Shown piece after piece: positions 1 through 10,935 of a stretch of 64,000 nt of DNA. Under the pieces are notes generated by a model. It had not been told where the DNA came from. It did not search any database and was given only the letters and a program-made list of their open reading frames with translations. This stretch comes from Companilactobacillus insicii (GTDB lineage: Bacteria > Bacillota > Bacilli > Lactobacillales > Lactobacillaceae). The stretch lies in assembly GCF_003946015.1 (NCBI RefSeq), contig NZ_RHNU01000007.1, positions 23,631-87,630 of the forward strand, read 5' to 3'. The stretch's first letter is position 1. Every line of letters starts with the position of its first letter. Made by a program: the position numbers and the translations under genes.

Positions 1-200
1 TGTGCCTTAGGATCATTGGGTTCTAAATGGTCGTACTTTTTGAATGAAGCATTCAATGTAGGACCGATATACTTACGCAAAGTATCGTCGTCATGTGGAA
101 CGTATCCATAAACTGTCTTATACATATACTTCAAACTCTTCATAATTCCCTTTTCGGAATTAATAATAGTTCCGTCTAAATCGAAAAATAAATTGTTCAA
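1..200 (-). CDS. HAD-family phosphatase (phosphoglycolate phosphatase/PpaX-like), N-terminal part
   Basis: Leftward gene that runs off the left edge; only the first 66 or so codons are visible. The protein opens with NNLFFDLDGTIINSE, the HAD motif I in which the first Asp is the catalytic nucleophile, followed by a helical cap start and a GPTLNASF segment typical of the Gph/PpaX/beta-phosphoglucomutase subgroup. The start is a TTG at 200, chosen because an AAGGATG ribosome binding site lies just upstream and no ATG is in frame near motif I. The substrate cannot be told from this fragment. It is divergent from the P-type ATPase at 286, so the two share the 85-bp gap for their promoters. Confidence 0.85.
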   Translation of the reverse strand, partial: MNNLFFDLDGTIINSEKGIMKSLKYMYKTVYGYVPHDDDTLRKYIGPTLNASFKKYDHLEPNDPKA

Positions 201-285
201 ATTAATTTCATCCTTTTATGTTAGTGTTAAATTTAATACGTAGGAACAATTATAACATCTATCAAATATTGTCGCAGGTGTGTAC

Positions 286-2625
286 ATGGTAAAAGTAAAA
301 AGGCCCGAAACATTAACAGATATTAATAGTGGATTGAGCAGCCAACAAGTCCAAAATCAAACGGCTGCCGGTCTGACTAATATTCAAATGAAAAAATTGT
401 CACGTCCGATACCGAAGATATTAGCTGACAACTTGTTCACATTGTTTAACTTTGTCAATTTAGCAATCGCTATTTTGATTTTTTGGACTGGTTCATATCG
501 AAACCTGTTCTTCTTAGGACCGGTAGTCGCTAATATCATAATTGGAAGTTATCAGGAAATCCGTTCCAAACTTACCGTTGATAAGATAAGTCTTGTGAAC
601 GAACAGGATTTCACTGTTATACGTAATGGTAAACAAGTAGATATTCCAATCGATGACTTGGTTGAAGACGACATTGTTCTGCTCAAGCGCGGTAATACTA
701 TCCCAGCTGATGGTATCATTCGATCCATCAATGGATTGCAGACTAATGAGTCAAGCATTACTGGTGAAGCTGATACCATTGTTAAATCAGCTGATGATGA
801 AGTCTACTCTGGAAGCTTTGTTGTAGCTGGACAAGCTAAGGTTCAACTGACACAAGTCGGTATGAACAGTTTTATCTCACAATTGTCCAATGCTGTTGGC
901 AAAGAAAAACGCAAAGTCAGTGTCTTAATGAAGATTATCAACAACATCATTAAGATTCTAACATATACGATTATCCCAATTGGACTTCTTTTATTTTTCC
1001 GTTCATTTCTTAAGAATGGTGACATTTCAGCTTCGATTCTGGGAACGTCGGCTTCAGTTATCGGAATGATTCCTGAAGGTTTAGTCGTTCTAACTTCAAT
1101 TGCTTTAGCAACTGGTGCTTACAATCTGTCTAAGAAAAACATCCTAGTAAGATCTTTAAGTGCTATTGAGACATTAGCTCGTGTTGATACACTTTGCCTG
1201 GACAAAACTGGTACCATCACGACTGGTAAATTAACGGTTAAAGATACTTTATCCTATAACAATTACAGTCAAAATCAAGTTCAAGCAATCGCTACAAAAA
1301 TTGTCGAAGTTACTCAGGAAACAAACGCCACCGCGCAAGCAATAAAAAAATTAAAAATTGCTAGTTTTGTAGAAAAATCCACTGAAGTGATTCCCTTCTC
1401 ATCCGAAACTAAGTATTCAGGCTTCGTTGCTGAAAATGGCTCCAGATACATCATGGGAGCTCCTGAGTTCATTATCAAGGATGCCAGTACAACTATAACC
1501 GAAATCATAAATACGGCAGCAGAACGCGGATTTAGGGTTATAGCAGTGCTTAAAGAATCAAATGGTACCCAAACTTTGATAGGATTATTAAAAATTTCAG
1601 ATGAAGTGAGAAAACAAGCACCAACAACCTTCTCATACTTAAAGAATCAAGGCATCAACCTAAAAATCATTTCCGGTGATAACCCTGTTACGGTCGCCAA
1701 TGTTGCATCACAAGCTGGAATCGATACTGATAATAGTTATATTGATATGAGTACGGTCAAAGAGGGGACCGACTACAAAGAATTGGTTATGAAATACCGC
1801 GTCTTCGGGCGTGTCCGTCCCAACCAAAAAGCCGACTTAATCAAGGCCATGCAAGATAACGGATTGACTATCGGGATGACTGGTGATGGTGTCAATGATG
1901 TTCTCGCCATGCGTCAATCAGATTGTAGTATTGCCATTGCTGGTGAGAGTGACGCTGCCGAAGCAACCGCTGACTTCGTATTATTGAATCGTAACTTTGA
2001 TTCTATGATTTATATGCTTAATGAAGGACGTCGAGTTATTAACAACGTCGAGCGTGTTGCTTCGTTATACTTGATCAAGACGATTTATTCAGTTGTTCTA
2101 TCGATTATGTTCATAATTCTAGGAACTGGCTATCCATTTGAGCCATCACAACTGACACCGGTTAATGCCTTAACCGTTGGTATTCCAACATTCATTCTAG
2201 CGTTGGAGCCAAACTATACGCCACCAGCCGGACGATTCATGCGAAACGTCATGGAGATTGCCTTACCATCAGCCATCGTGAATATTCTAATGATAAGCAT
2301 CGTCTACTTCTTAGGTAACTACATAGGATTGAAGTATCATACAACCTCAACCCTATCAGTCTTTGCGATTGGAATTATTGGCTATTGTGCTCTGATATCG
2401 ATTAGTAATCCATTGATAATTCGTAAGAAAGTTATGATAGGAATATCGTTTGTGCTATTCTTATTAGCATTTATGTTTACTGACAAAGCATTTGGCCTAC
2501 AAAGTATTTTGATTTGGCAGTACAGTTACATGTACGTTGCTATCTTCTTGATTTCTTGGCCATTGTTTATGTTTATGCGTGAAGTATTGGGACGTAGAGT
2601 CTTTAGTAAGATTAATTGGAAATGA
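286..2625 (+). CDS. P-type cation-transporting ATPase (CtpE/YoaB-like)
   Basis: Membrane ion pump of about 779 residues. Visible hallmarks are the actuator loop TGEA near residue 159, the phosphorylation motif DKTGTIT at 306 and the hinge TGDGVND near 532, with paired hydrophobic segments before and after these. The N-terminus is short with no CxxC or His-rich metal-binding domain, and the M4 segment contains GMIPEGL, which fits calcium or other hard-cation pumps of the CtpE type rather than heavy-metal P1B pumps. The frame can also start at a GTG at 280, but AGGTG at 276-280 is correctly spaced for the ATG at 286, so I prefer that. A terminator follows the stop directly. The transported ion is inferred, not shown. 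Confidence 0.9.
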   Translation: MVKVKRPETLTDINSGLSSQQVQNQTAAGLTNIQMKKLSRPIPKILADNLFTLFNFVNLAIAILIFWTGSYRNLFFLGPVVANIIIGSYQEIRSKLTVDKISLVNEQDFTVIRNGKQVDIPIDDLVEDDIVLLKRGNTIPADGIIRSINGLQTNESSITGEADTIVKSADDEVYSGSFVVAGQAKVQLTQVGMNSFISQLSNAVGKEKRKVSVLMKIINNIIKILTYTIIPIGLLLFFRSFLKNGDISASILGTSASVIGMIPEGLVVLTSIALATGAYNLSKKNILVRSLSAIETLARVDTLCLDKTGTITTGKLTVKDTLSYNNYSQNQVQAIATKIVEVTQETNATAQAIKKLKIASFVEKSTEVIPFSSETKYSGFVAENGSRYIMGAPEFIIKDASTTITEIINTAAERGFRVIAVLKESNGTQTLIGLLKISDEVRKQAPTTFSYLKNQGINLKIISGDNPVTVANVASQAGIDTDNSYIDMSTVKEGTDYKELVMKYRVFGRVRPNQKADLIKAMQDNGLTIGMTGDGVNDVLAMRQSDCSIAIAGESDAAEATADFVLLNRNFDSMIYMLNEGRRVINNVERVASLYLIKTIYSVVLSIMFIILGTGYPFEPSQLTPVNALTVGIPTFILALEPNYTPPAGRFMRNVMEIALPSAIVNILMISIVYFLGNYIGLKYHTTSTLSVFAIGIIGYCALISISNPLIIRKKVMIGISFVLFLLAFMFTDKAFGLQSILIWQYSYMYVAIFLISWPLFMFMREVLGRRVFSKINWK

Positions 2626-2627
2626 AA

Positions 2628-2660
2628 AAAGAGTGACTCGTCGGTCACTCTTTAATTTTG
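2628..2660 (+). terminator. Rho-independent terminator of the P-type ATPase gene
   Basis: Ten-base-pair perfect stem AAAGAGTGAC / GTCACTCTTT with a six-base loop, followed by AATTTT. It lies immediately after the ATPase stop codon and just before the next gene's ribosome binding site. Confidence 0.85.
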
Positions 2661-2672
2661 AGGTGAATTACA

Positions 2673-3548
2673 ATGTTACTACAAGAAAAAATTGATGTTA
2701 CAAATTTTTCTAACAACGAACAAATCGTTGTCGACTTCATAAATCAAAATCAAGAAAATATAAATAGTTACTCAACTACACAAATTGCTAAAGAAACTTA
2801 CACGTCCCCATCCGTATTGATTAGAATAGCTAAAAAACTAGGATTTAATGGATGGTTGGAATTAAAAAAAGCTTACGTAGAAGAATTAACATATCTACAT
2901 AGGCATTTTAAAAATATTGATGCTAATCTTCCATTCTCAAAAGAAGATTCTTTGATAAGCATTTCCAACAAACTTGCACAATTAAAAATTGAAAGTATAC
3001 AAGATACATTATCACTTGTAGATTCCCCAAATCTATCACAAGCAATAAAGCTACTGGATCAGTCAAAGAAAATTGAAGTTTTTGGATTATCGAACATAAT
3101 CTTTTTAGCTGAAGAATTCGTACATAAGATGCGACATCTTGGCTCTAACACAGAAATATTTCCAATCCAAAACATCATGTTTCAAGAAGCAGCAATGATG
3201 GGCTCACAAGATTGTGCCATTTTTATTTCTTATTCTGGTGAATCAGATCCATTATTTACTGTTACTGACATATTGAAACAAAATCATGTTCCAATAATTG
3301 CTATTACAAGTATTGGTGACAATCGACTTTCCAAATTATCAGACGTATCATTGCGAGTCACGACACGAGAACATTCATATACAAAAATTGCAGGATTCTC
3401 ATCATTAGAATCAATTTCGTTAATTTTAGATATTCTATATTCAGGATATTTTGCAAAGAACTTTAATAATAACTATGATTTCAAAATTGGATTATCTAAA
3501 AAAACTGAATTCAGAAATATAGATAATCACATTATTCAGGACGATTAA
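2673..3548 (+). CDS. MurR/RpiR-family transcriptional regulator
   Basis: 291-residue DNA-binding regulator. The first 80 residues form the RpiR-type helix-turn-helix (STTQIAKETYTSPSVLIRIAKKLGF). Residues of about 115-245 form a SIS sugar-phosphate isomerase fold with the motif IFISYSGESD that usually binds a phosphosugar. The ATG at 2673 has a good GAGGTGA ribosome binding site. Members normally sense a sugar phosphate and control a sugar or amino-sugar catabolic gene, but no such operon is adjacent. The neighbour on the other strand is an SDR epimerase and the two coding regions overlap tail to tail by 17 bp. The regulated target is unknown; the nearest amino-sugar gene in the window, nagA, is 45 kb away. 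Confidence 0.88.
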   Translation: MLLQEKIDVTNFSNNEQIVVDFINQNQENINSYSTTQIAKETYTSPSVLIRIAKKLGFNGWLELKKAYVEELTYLHRHFKNIDANLPFSKEDSLISISNKLAQLKIESIQDTLSLVDSPNLSQAIKLLDQSKKIEVFGLSNIIFLAEEFVHKMRHLGSNTEIFPIQNIMFQEAAMMGSQDCAIFISYSGESDPLFTVTDILKQNHVPIIAITSIGDNRLSKLSDVSLRVTTREHSYTKIAGFSSLESISLILDILYSGYFAKNFNNNYDFKIGLSKKTEFRNIDNHIIQDD

Positions 3549-4491
3549 TTATTCCTCTATCAATATAACTTTGAACCGCTTCTTCAACAGTTTCCAATGG
3601 CGTATGGTTGGGTGAATATTCCAGCAATTTTTTTGCATTATCAATACTGTATTGTCCACTTCTAGCAATATGGTAATACGTGTGTTCTACCTCTGCATCA
3701 TTATCAATGTATTCTGACCATTCTTTCCAAGGTAAGAAGTCAATATCTGGTGTCTGGCCAAAGAACCTATACATTGCCGATGCATATCCATACAGTGTCC
3801 ATGAAGTTTCTGCCACTGCATGGAATGATTCACCAATTGCTTGATTACGATGCTGGATAGCTCGAACAAACATTTGAGCTACATCATCAGCATGAACATG
3901 ATGAAGTGTCTCCATACCAAGGTTAGGTAGATAAATTTTCTTTCCGTCAGCAATCCGCTGAAACACATCGGTATTATTGTTACCTAGTGGATTAATAATT
4001 GTCCAACCCGGACCAGAAATCTGACCAGGCATAATAATTGTTGCCGGGAATCCATTCTTACGGTACTCATCTTTTAAGAATAACTCACCTGCATACTTGT
4101 TTTTACCATACTCATCTAAAGGGTGCTTAACGCAATTAGGGTCCGCTGGCAAAGCCTCTGCACGTCCATGTGCCCATACTGAAGAGCAGAATAAGTAGTG
4201 AGTTAAGTTGGTGCCTTTTAGGGCAGCAACTATTTTTTTAGTATCTTCAATTTTAAAACTAATTAAGTCGATAACGATATCCGCATTAACTTCAGCAACC
4301 CTTTGAGCAAAGTCTGTATCCTTAACACGATCCAAATGCAAGTGTTTAACATGTTGCCAAGCACTGTCACTTTTTGTATAGGGTTCATGGTTACCACGAC
4401 TTACCGCAATAACTTCATTTCCCAATTTAACCAATTTAGGGACTAAATATGATCCTATATGACCACATCCGCCTAACACGATAATTTTCAT
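3532..4491 (-). CDS. NAD(P)-dependent epimerase/dehydratase (atypical SDR)
   Basis: 319 residues with an N-terminal Rossmann motif VLGGCGHIGSYLV (glycine-rich GGxGxIG), a DLISFKIEDT stretch and a substrate-domain C-terminus. The usual YxxxK catalytic pair appears as YGKNKYAGE, with Y and K in the SDR-e spacing. The protein resembles NAD-dependent epimerase/dehydratase family members annotated as sugar-nucleotide or nucleoside-diphosphate-sugar enzymes, but the substrate is not evident. It is convergent with and overlaps the RpiR regulator by 17 bp, leaving no room for a terminator between them. The ribosome binding site is GGAGG just upstream of the ATG at 4491. Confidence 0.85.
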   Translation of the reverse strand: MKIIVLGGCGHIGSYLVPKLVKLGNEVIAVSRGNHEPYTKSDSAWQHVKHLHLDRVKDTDFAQRVAEVNADIVIDLISFKIEDTKKIVAALKGTNLTHYLFCSSVWAHGRAEALPADPNCVKHPLDEYGKNKYAGELFLKDEYRKNGFPATIIMPGQISGPGWTIINPLGNNNTDVFQRIADGKKIYLPNLGMETLHHVHADDVAQMFVRAIQHRNQAIGESFHAVAETSWTLYGYASAMYRFFGQTPDIDFLPWKEWSEYIDNDAEVEHTYYHIARSGQYSIDNAKKLLEYSPNHTPLETVEEAVQSYIDRGIINRPE

Positions 4492-4609
4492 AAATTAAAT
4501 CCTCCTTGAACGTGAAAATATATTATCACTTATAATGGACATATGATTTACTATTAGAAGGATTAGAAAAGCTTTTACAAAAAAAGGCTTATTTTCGTTA
4601 TTAATTGTA

Positions 4610-4643
4610 AAAAAAACAATAGTGACCACTTGGTCGCTATTGT
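4610..4643 (-). terminator. Terminator of the hicB-like gene
   Basis: Read leftward, an ACAATAG..CGACCA arm pairs with TGGTCACTATTGT across a short loop and is followed by eight T residues. It sits ten bases beyond the stop codon of the leftward antitoxin-like gene. Confidence 0.75.
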
Positions 4644-4652
4644 TGATTGTAC

Positions 4653-5159
4653 CTATTTAGCATTTAATTTATTTTTAAGAGCTTCTATTAGTATCTCCGA
4701 TAAATCAATATTCCTTTCTTCTGCCATCATTGCAAGTTCAGAAGATATTGTTGTATTTATATTTACCATTGGTACTCTAACATTTTTCGATATCTCATTA
4801 AGATCAGCACTTACAAAAGTAACTGCACAATCAGGATTCTCATTCTCTATAGTTTTTAGATCAGATGGCACCGGTAATTCTTCTCTGTCGTATAACATCA
4901 ATCCCATAGCTTCTGATGCCATATATACCGCTTCTGCCAAACCTGTTCCTTCACTAATTGCCCCAGGGACATCTGGAAATGTCACAGTATAAATATTTTT
5001 ACTATTATCTCTGTCATCCAAAATTGCTGGATACGCAACTATTCTACGCTCATCATTATTTAAATCTTCCCACCATTCATCTACTGTACTATATTTTTTC
5101 AAATCAGATCTAAATGAATCTTTTCTCGCCTGTTCATTTTTCTTCTCTTGATTATCCAT
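4653..5159 (-). CDS. HicB-family antitoxin-like protein (orphan)
   Basis: 168 residues. The central part (residues 40-95) is a HicB fold: IVAYPAILDD, YTVTFPDVPG, and AISEGTGLAEAVYMASEAMG match the partial RNase-H-like HicB pattern. The C-terminus (VNINTTISSELAMMAEERN onward) looks like a ribbon-helix-helix DNA-binding segment. An ATG at 5159 preceded by AGAGGATG is chosen over the longer open frame that extends to 5249, because the extension is non-conserved looking and runs into the suf terminator. HicB normally neutralises the HicA mRNA interferase encoded next to it. No HicA-like frame is present on either side, so this is a solitary copy and may act as a stand-alone regulator. Confidence 0.8.
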   Translation of the reverse strand: MDNQEKKNEQARKDSFRSDLKKYSTVDEWWEDLNNDERRIVAYPAILDDRDNSKNIYTVTFPDVPGAISEGTGLAEAVYMASEAMGLMLYDREELPVPSDLKTIENENPDCAVTFVSADLNEISKNVRVPMVNINTTISSELAMMAEERNIDLSEILIEALKNKLNAK

Positions 5160-5230
5160 ATTTAGACATCCTCTTTTTTTATGTGGTAGTGATGCAGTGA
5201 TAGTGTATCTGATATGGAGTTTTTTTAATA

Positions 5231-5270
5231 GCAAAAGGACCACGAACATTTTGAGTTCGTGGTCCTTGCT
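5231..5270 (-). terminator. Hairpin downstream of the suf operon
   Basis: Perfect 13-bp stem AAGGACCACGAAC / GTTCGTGGTCCTT with a seven-base loop. Leftward of the stem the sequence reads TTTTGC then a T-rich run. It lies about 210 bp beyond sufB and just upstream of the hicB-like gene, so it most likely ends the suf transcript. Confidence 0.7.
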
Positions 5271-5479
5271 TCATGATGGAGGATTTATTGATTTTTATTT
5301 TTATATATTTTTTGAAACGAGTTCCGAAAGGGCAAACCTCTGCGCATTTTTGCGGCAAATACTGAAACGAGTTCCGAAAGACAAATGCCTCCGCTTAGCT
5401 ACGCTTAAGAAAGGATGCACAAACCGCATCAATTCTTAAGCTAGGCTATGCTCAGCATTTACCCGTCTTTCTCCACTCT
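5268..5479. repeat. Non-coding segment after sufB with a 17-bp direct repeat and a large imperfect inverted repeat
   Basis: No gene is apparent. The 17-mer GAAACGAGTTCCGAAAG occurs at 5314-5330 and again at 5364-5380. The second copy opens an imperfect palindrome of about 100 bp (5375 to about 5472) whose ends read GAAAGAC and GTCTTTC and whose inner arms include CTTAAGAA and TTCTTAAG. It could fold as the 3' tail of the suf mRNA or be the remnant of a small mobile repeat. Confidence 0.55.
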
Positions 5480-6922
5480 CTATCCGACGGTTCCTTCCAT
5501 CTCATAACTAATCAAACGGTTTAATTCAACGGCATATTCCATTGGTAATTCCTTCGTAAATGGTTCCACAAATCCCATAATAATCATTTCTGTGGCCTTT
5601 GCTTCACTTAATCCACGAGACATTAGGTAATACAATTGTTCCTCTGAAACTTTCGAAACTTTGGCCTCATGCTCCATCGAAACATTACCATTCAAAATTT
5701 CATTATATGGAACAGTATCAGAACTGGAATCTTCATCCATAATGATAGTGTCACATTCAACGTGAGCCTTTGATCCATCAGAGTTTCTTTCGAATCTAAC
5801 GGTACCACGATAATCAACCGCACCACCGTCTTTTGAAATCGACTTCGAAACAATTGATGAAGATGTATTCTTAGCATTGTGAATCATACGTGCACCAGCA
5901 TCCTGATCGACACCTTTTCCGGCAACAGCAATTGATAACATTGTACCTTTAGCACCTTCACCATCAAGGTAAACACTAGGATACTTCATTGTGATCTTAG
6001 AACCTAAGTTACCATCGACCCATTCAACTGTAGCGTTCTCCATAGCTTGGGCACGTTTTGTCTCAAGACTGTAAACATTGTTCGACCAATTTTGAATAGT
6101 CGTATAACGCACGTAAGCATCCTTTTGAGAGAAGACTTCAACAACAGCTGCATGCAAACTGTCACTTTGATAGTTTGGAGCTGTACATCCCTCAACATAT
6201 TGAATACTTGCACCTTCATCAACAATGATCAAAGTACGTTCGAATTGTCCACTATTTTCAGCGTTCAATCTGAAGTATGACTGGATAGGAATATCCAAGT
6301 GAACACCCTTTGGAACATAGATGAATGATCCACCAGACCAAACAGCACCGTTCAAGGCCGCAAACTTATTGTCATTAGGATGTACTAATTTACCGAACCA
6401 CTTTCTGAATAACTCTGGATATTCACGCAAAGCAGTATCAGTATCAGTAAAGATAATGCCAAACTTAGCGAATTCATCACGCATATTGTGATAAACAACT
6501 TCTGACTCATATTGTGCTGACGAACCAGCCAAGTATTGACGCTCGGCTTGAGGAACACCTAATCGATCAAACGTGTTCTTCAATTCTTCTGGAACATCGT
6601 CCCAATCACGATACTTCTTATCAGTTGCCTTTTGATAGTAAAGCATATTCTTCAAATCAAGTCCTGAAAGATCTGGTCCGAAGGCAGGCATTGGCATTTT
6701 TTTGTAAATTTCATAACTCTTAAGGCGAAAATCAAGCATCCATTGAGGTTCGTTCTTTTCCTTAGAAATAGCACGAACAACTTCCTCAGTTAAGCCTCTA
6801 CCAGTTGAGAAAACTGGTTCAACATCATCATGGAAGCCAAAATCGTAATCATCATTCAAACCAAGGTCCTTAACTGATGATACGGCCTCTTCATTATTCT
6901 TAGTATTTTCTGTTTCTGGCAT
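5480..6922 (-). CDS. sufB: Fe-S cluster assembly scaffold SufB
   Basis: 480-residue subunit of the SufBCD scaffold that builds Fe-S clusters from SufS/SufU-delivered sulfur. The C-terminal beta-helix core shows [18 protein letters not shown] and [12 protein letters not shown]; the Cys in the second matches the cluster-forming Cys of SufB (Cys405 in E. coli). The usual family ending, [20 protein letters not shown], is intact. The frame opens at a GTG (6931), but the AGGAAG ribosome binding site overlaps that codon and is correctly spaced for the ATG at 6922. Last gene of the operon, 20 bp after sufU. Confidence 0.97.
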   Translation of the reverse strand: MPETENTKNNEEAVSSVKDLGLNDDYDFGFHDDVEPVFSTGRGLTEEVVRAISKEKNEPQWMLDFRLKSYEIYKKMPMPAFGPDLSGLDLKNMLYYQKATDKKYRDWDDVPEELKNTFDRLGVPQAERQYLAGSSAQYESEVVYHNMRDEFAKFGIIFTDTDTALREYPELFRKWFGKLVHPNDNKFAALNGAVWSGGSFIYVPKGVHLDIPIQSYFRLNAENSGQFERTLIIVDEGASIQYVEGCTAPNYQSDSLHAAVVEVFSQKDAYVRYTTIQNWSNNVYSLETKRAQAMENATVEWVDGNLGSKITMKYPSVYLDGEGAKGTMLSIAVAGKGVDQDAGARMIHNAKNTSSSIVSKSISKDGGAVDYRGTVRFERNSDGSKAHVECDTIIMDEDSSSDTVPYNEILNGNVSMEHEAKVSKVSEEQLYYLMSRGLSEAKATEMIIMGFVEPFTKELPMEYAVELNRLISYEMEGTVG

Positions 6923-6941
6923 ATTTTTCACTTCCTATGAT

Positions 6942-9847
<2,906 letters not shown>

Positions 9848-9853
9848 TTCCTC

Positions 9854-10648
9854 CTATATTTCATCTGTCAATTTAACATCAAGATTTAAGTCGTCACGAA
9901 TTCCTGCATAACCTTCATCTTCTAGTTTCTTAGCAAGATCAGGTCCACCACTCTTAACGATACGTCCATCCATCATGATGTGTACTTGGTCAGGTACGAT
10001 GTAATTCAATAGACGTTGATAGTGAGTAATGATAAGTGACCCAAAGTTGTCTCCACGCATTGAATTGACACCACGTGAAACGACCTTCAAGGCATCAATA
10101 TCAAGTCCAGAGTCAATTTCATCCAAAATAGCAAACTTAGGTTGAATCATAAGTAGTTGCAAGATTTCATTACGTTTCTTTTCACCACCAGAAAAGCCTT
10201 CATTTAGATATCGACCTGACATTTCATCTGTCATATCCAAAATATCTTGTTTTTCATCCAACATCTTGATAAATTTTCTAACTGGAATTTGGTCATCTGG
10301 ATCACGACGTGCATTGATAGCAGCACGCATGAATTCAATATTTGTAACACCAGGAATTTCAGCTGGATATTGCATTGCTAAGAACAATCCGGCACGAGCA
10401 CGTTCATCAACGGGCATATCCAAGATACTCTTGCCATCAAGTAATACATCCCCTTGAGTTACTTTGTAGGCAGAGTTACCCATGATGGCAGCTGATAATG
10501 TTGACTTACCAGTTCCGTTAGGACCCATGATAGCGTGGATCTCACCAGTACTCATTTTTAAATTAACGCCTTTTAGAATTTCTTGGCCTTTACCATTCTC
10601 TTCATCTGTAACTGAAACATGTAGATCTTTGACTTCTAATGTAGACAT
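9854..10648 (-). CDS. sufC: Fe-S assembly ATPase SufC
   Basis: 264-residue ABC-type ATPase that drives conformational change of SufBD. Walker A is GPNGTGKST at residues 42-50, the signature is EGFSGGEKKRNE near 150, and Walker B is FAILDEIDSGLD. There is no transmembrane region, as expected for this soluble ABC protein. First gene of the operon sufC-D-S-U-B; GGAGG precedes the ATG at 10648 with normal spacing. A promoter candidate lies 27 bp upstream. Confidence 0.97.
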   Translation of the reverse strand: MSTLEVKDLHVSVTDEENGKGQEILKGVNLKMSTGEIHAIMGPNGTGKSTLSAAIMGNSAYKVTQGDVLLDGKSILDMPVDERARAGLFLAMQYPAEIPGVTNIEFMRAAINARRDPDDQIPVRKFIKMLDEKQDILDMTDEMSGRYLNEGFSGGEKKRNEILQLLMIQPKFAILDEIDSGLDIDALKVVSRGVNSMRGDNFGSLIITHYQRLLNYIVPDQVHIMMDGRIVKSGGPDLAKKLEDEGYAGIRDDLNLDVKLTDEI

Positions 10649-10674
10649 AATCTAACCTCCATTGTGATGTCTTT

Positions 10675-10708
10675 ATTATAGTATTTTATAGGCATAATTT
10701 TAATGCCT
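10675..10708 (-). promoter_or_regulatory. Putative suf promoter with an embedded dyad
   Basis: Read leftward, TATAAT at 10680-10675 has a weak TTAAAA about 17 bp upstream. An inverted repeat AGGCAT / ATGCCT with a seven-base spacer (10690-10708) overlaps the -35 and spacer, in the position of a repressor site. The promoter is a motif call only. Confidence 0.4.
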
Positions 10709-10863
10709 TTTAGATATAAATTTCACTTTCGATAGTAATATTTTTGAATACGCTTAACCTGCTGATGGATAAGGAAAAGTCAAGGGTGAATTTTAACCAT
10801 TTTTAAAGTGTTTTTCATCCCCCAATATTACAATCAACAAGTTAAGTGTATCACGATAAGCAC

Positions 10864-10893
10864 AAAAAAAAGCTAGGTTAAACCCTAGCTTTT
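10864..10893 (-). terminator. Terminator of the MucBP/SLAP protein gene
   Basis: Stem AAAAGCTAGG / CCTAGCTTTT followed in the leftward direction by eight T residues, 43 bp beyond the stop codon. Confidence 0.85.
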
Positions 10894-10935
10894 GGAATAT
10901 TTATATATAATTTTAATTCCTATTGTATATAAGAA

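Noticed and set aside
4630..4992. 120-codon rightward frame opposite the hicB-like gene
   Set aside because: Antisense shadow of a well-supported gene; no promoter or ribosome binding site.
5160..5249. Upstream extension of the hicB-like gene, or a small hicA
   Set aside because: The extension enters the suf terminator and shows no HicA-like residues; the ribosome binding site supports the start at 5159.
5314..5380. Two repeats 50 bp apart as a CRISPR remnant
   Set aside because: Only two 17-bp units, no further repeats, no cas genes, and the spacer-like part takes part in a palindrome.
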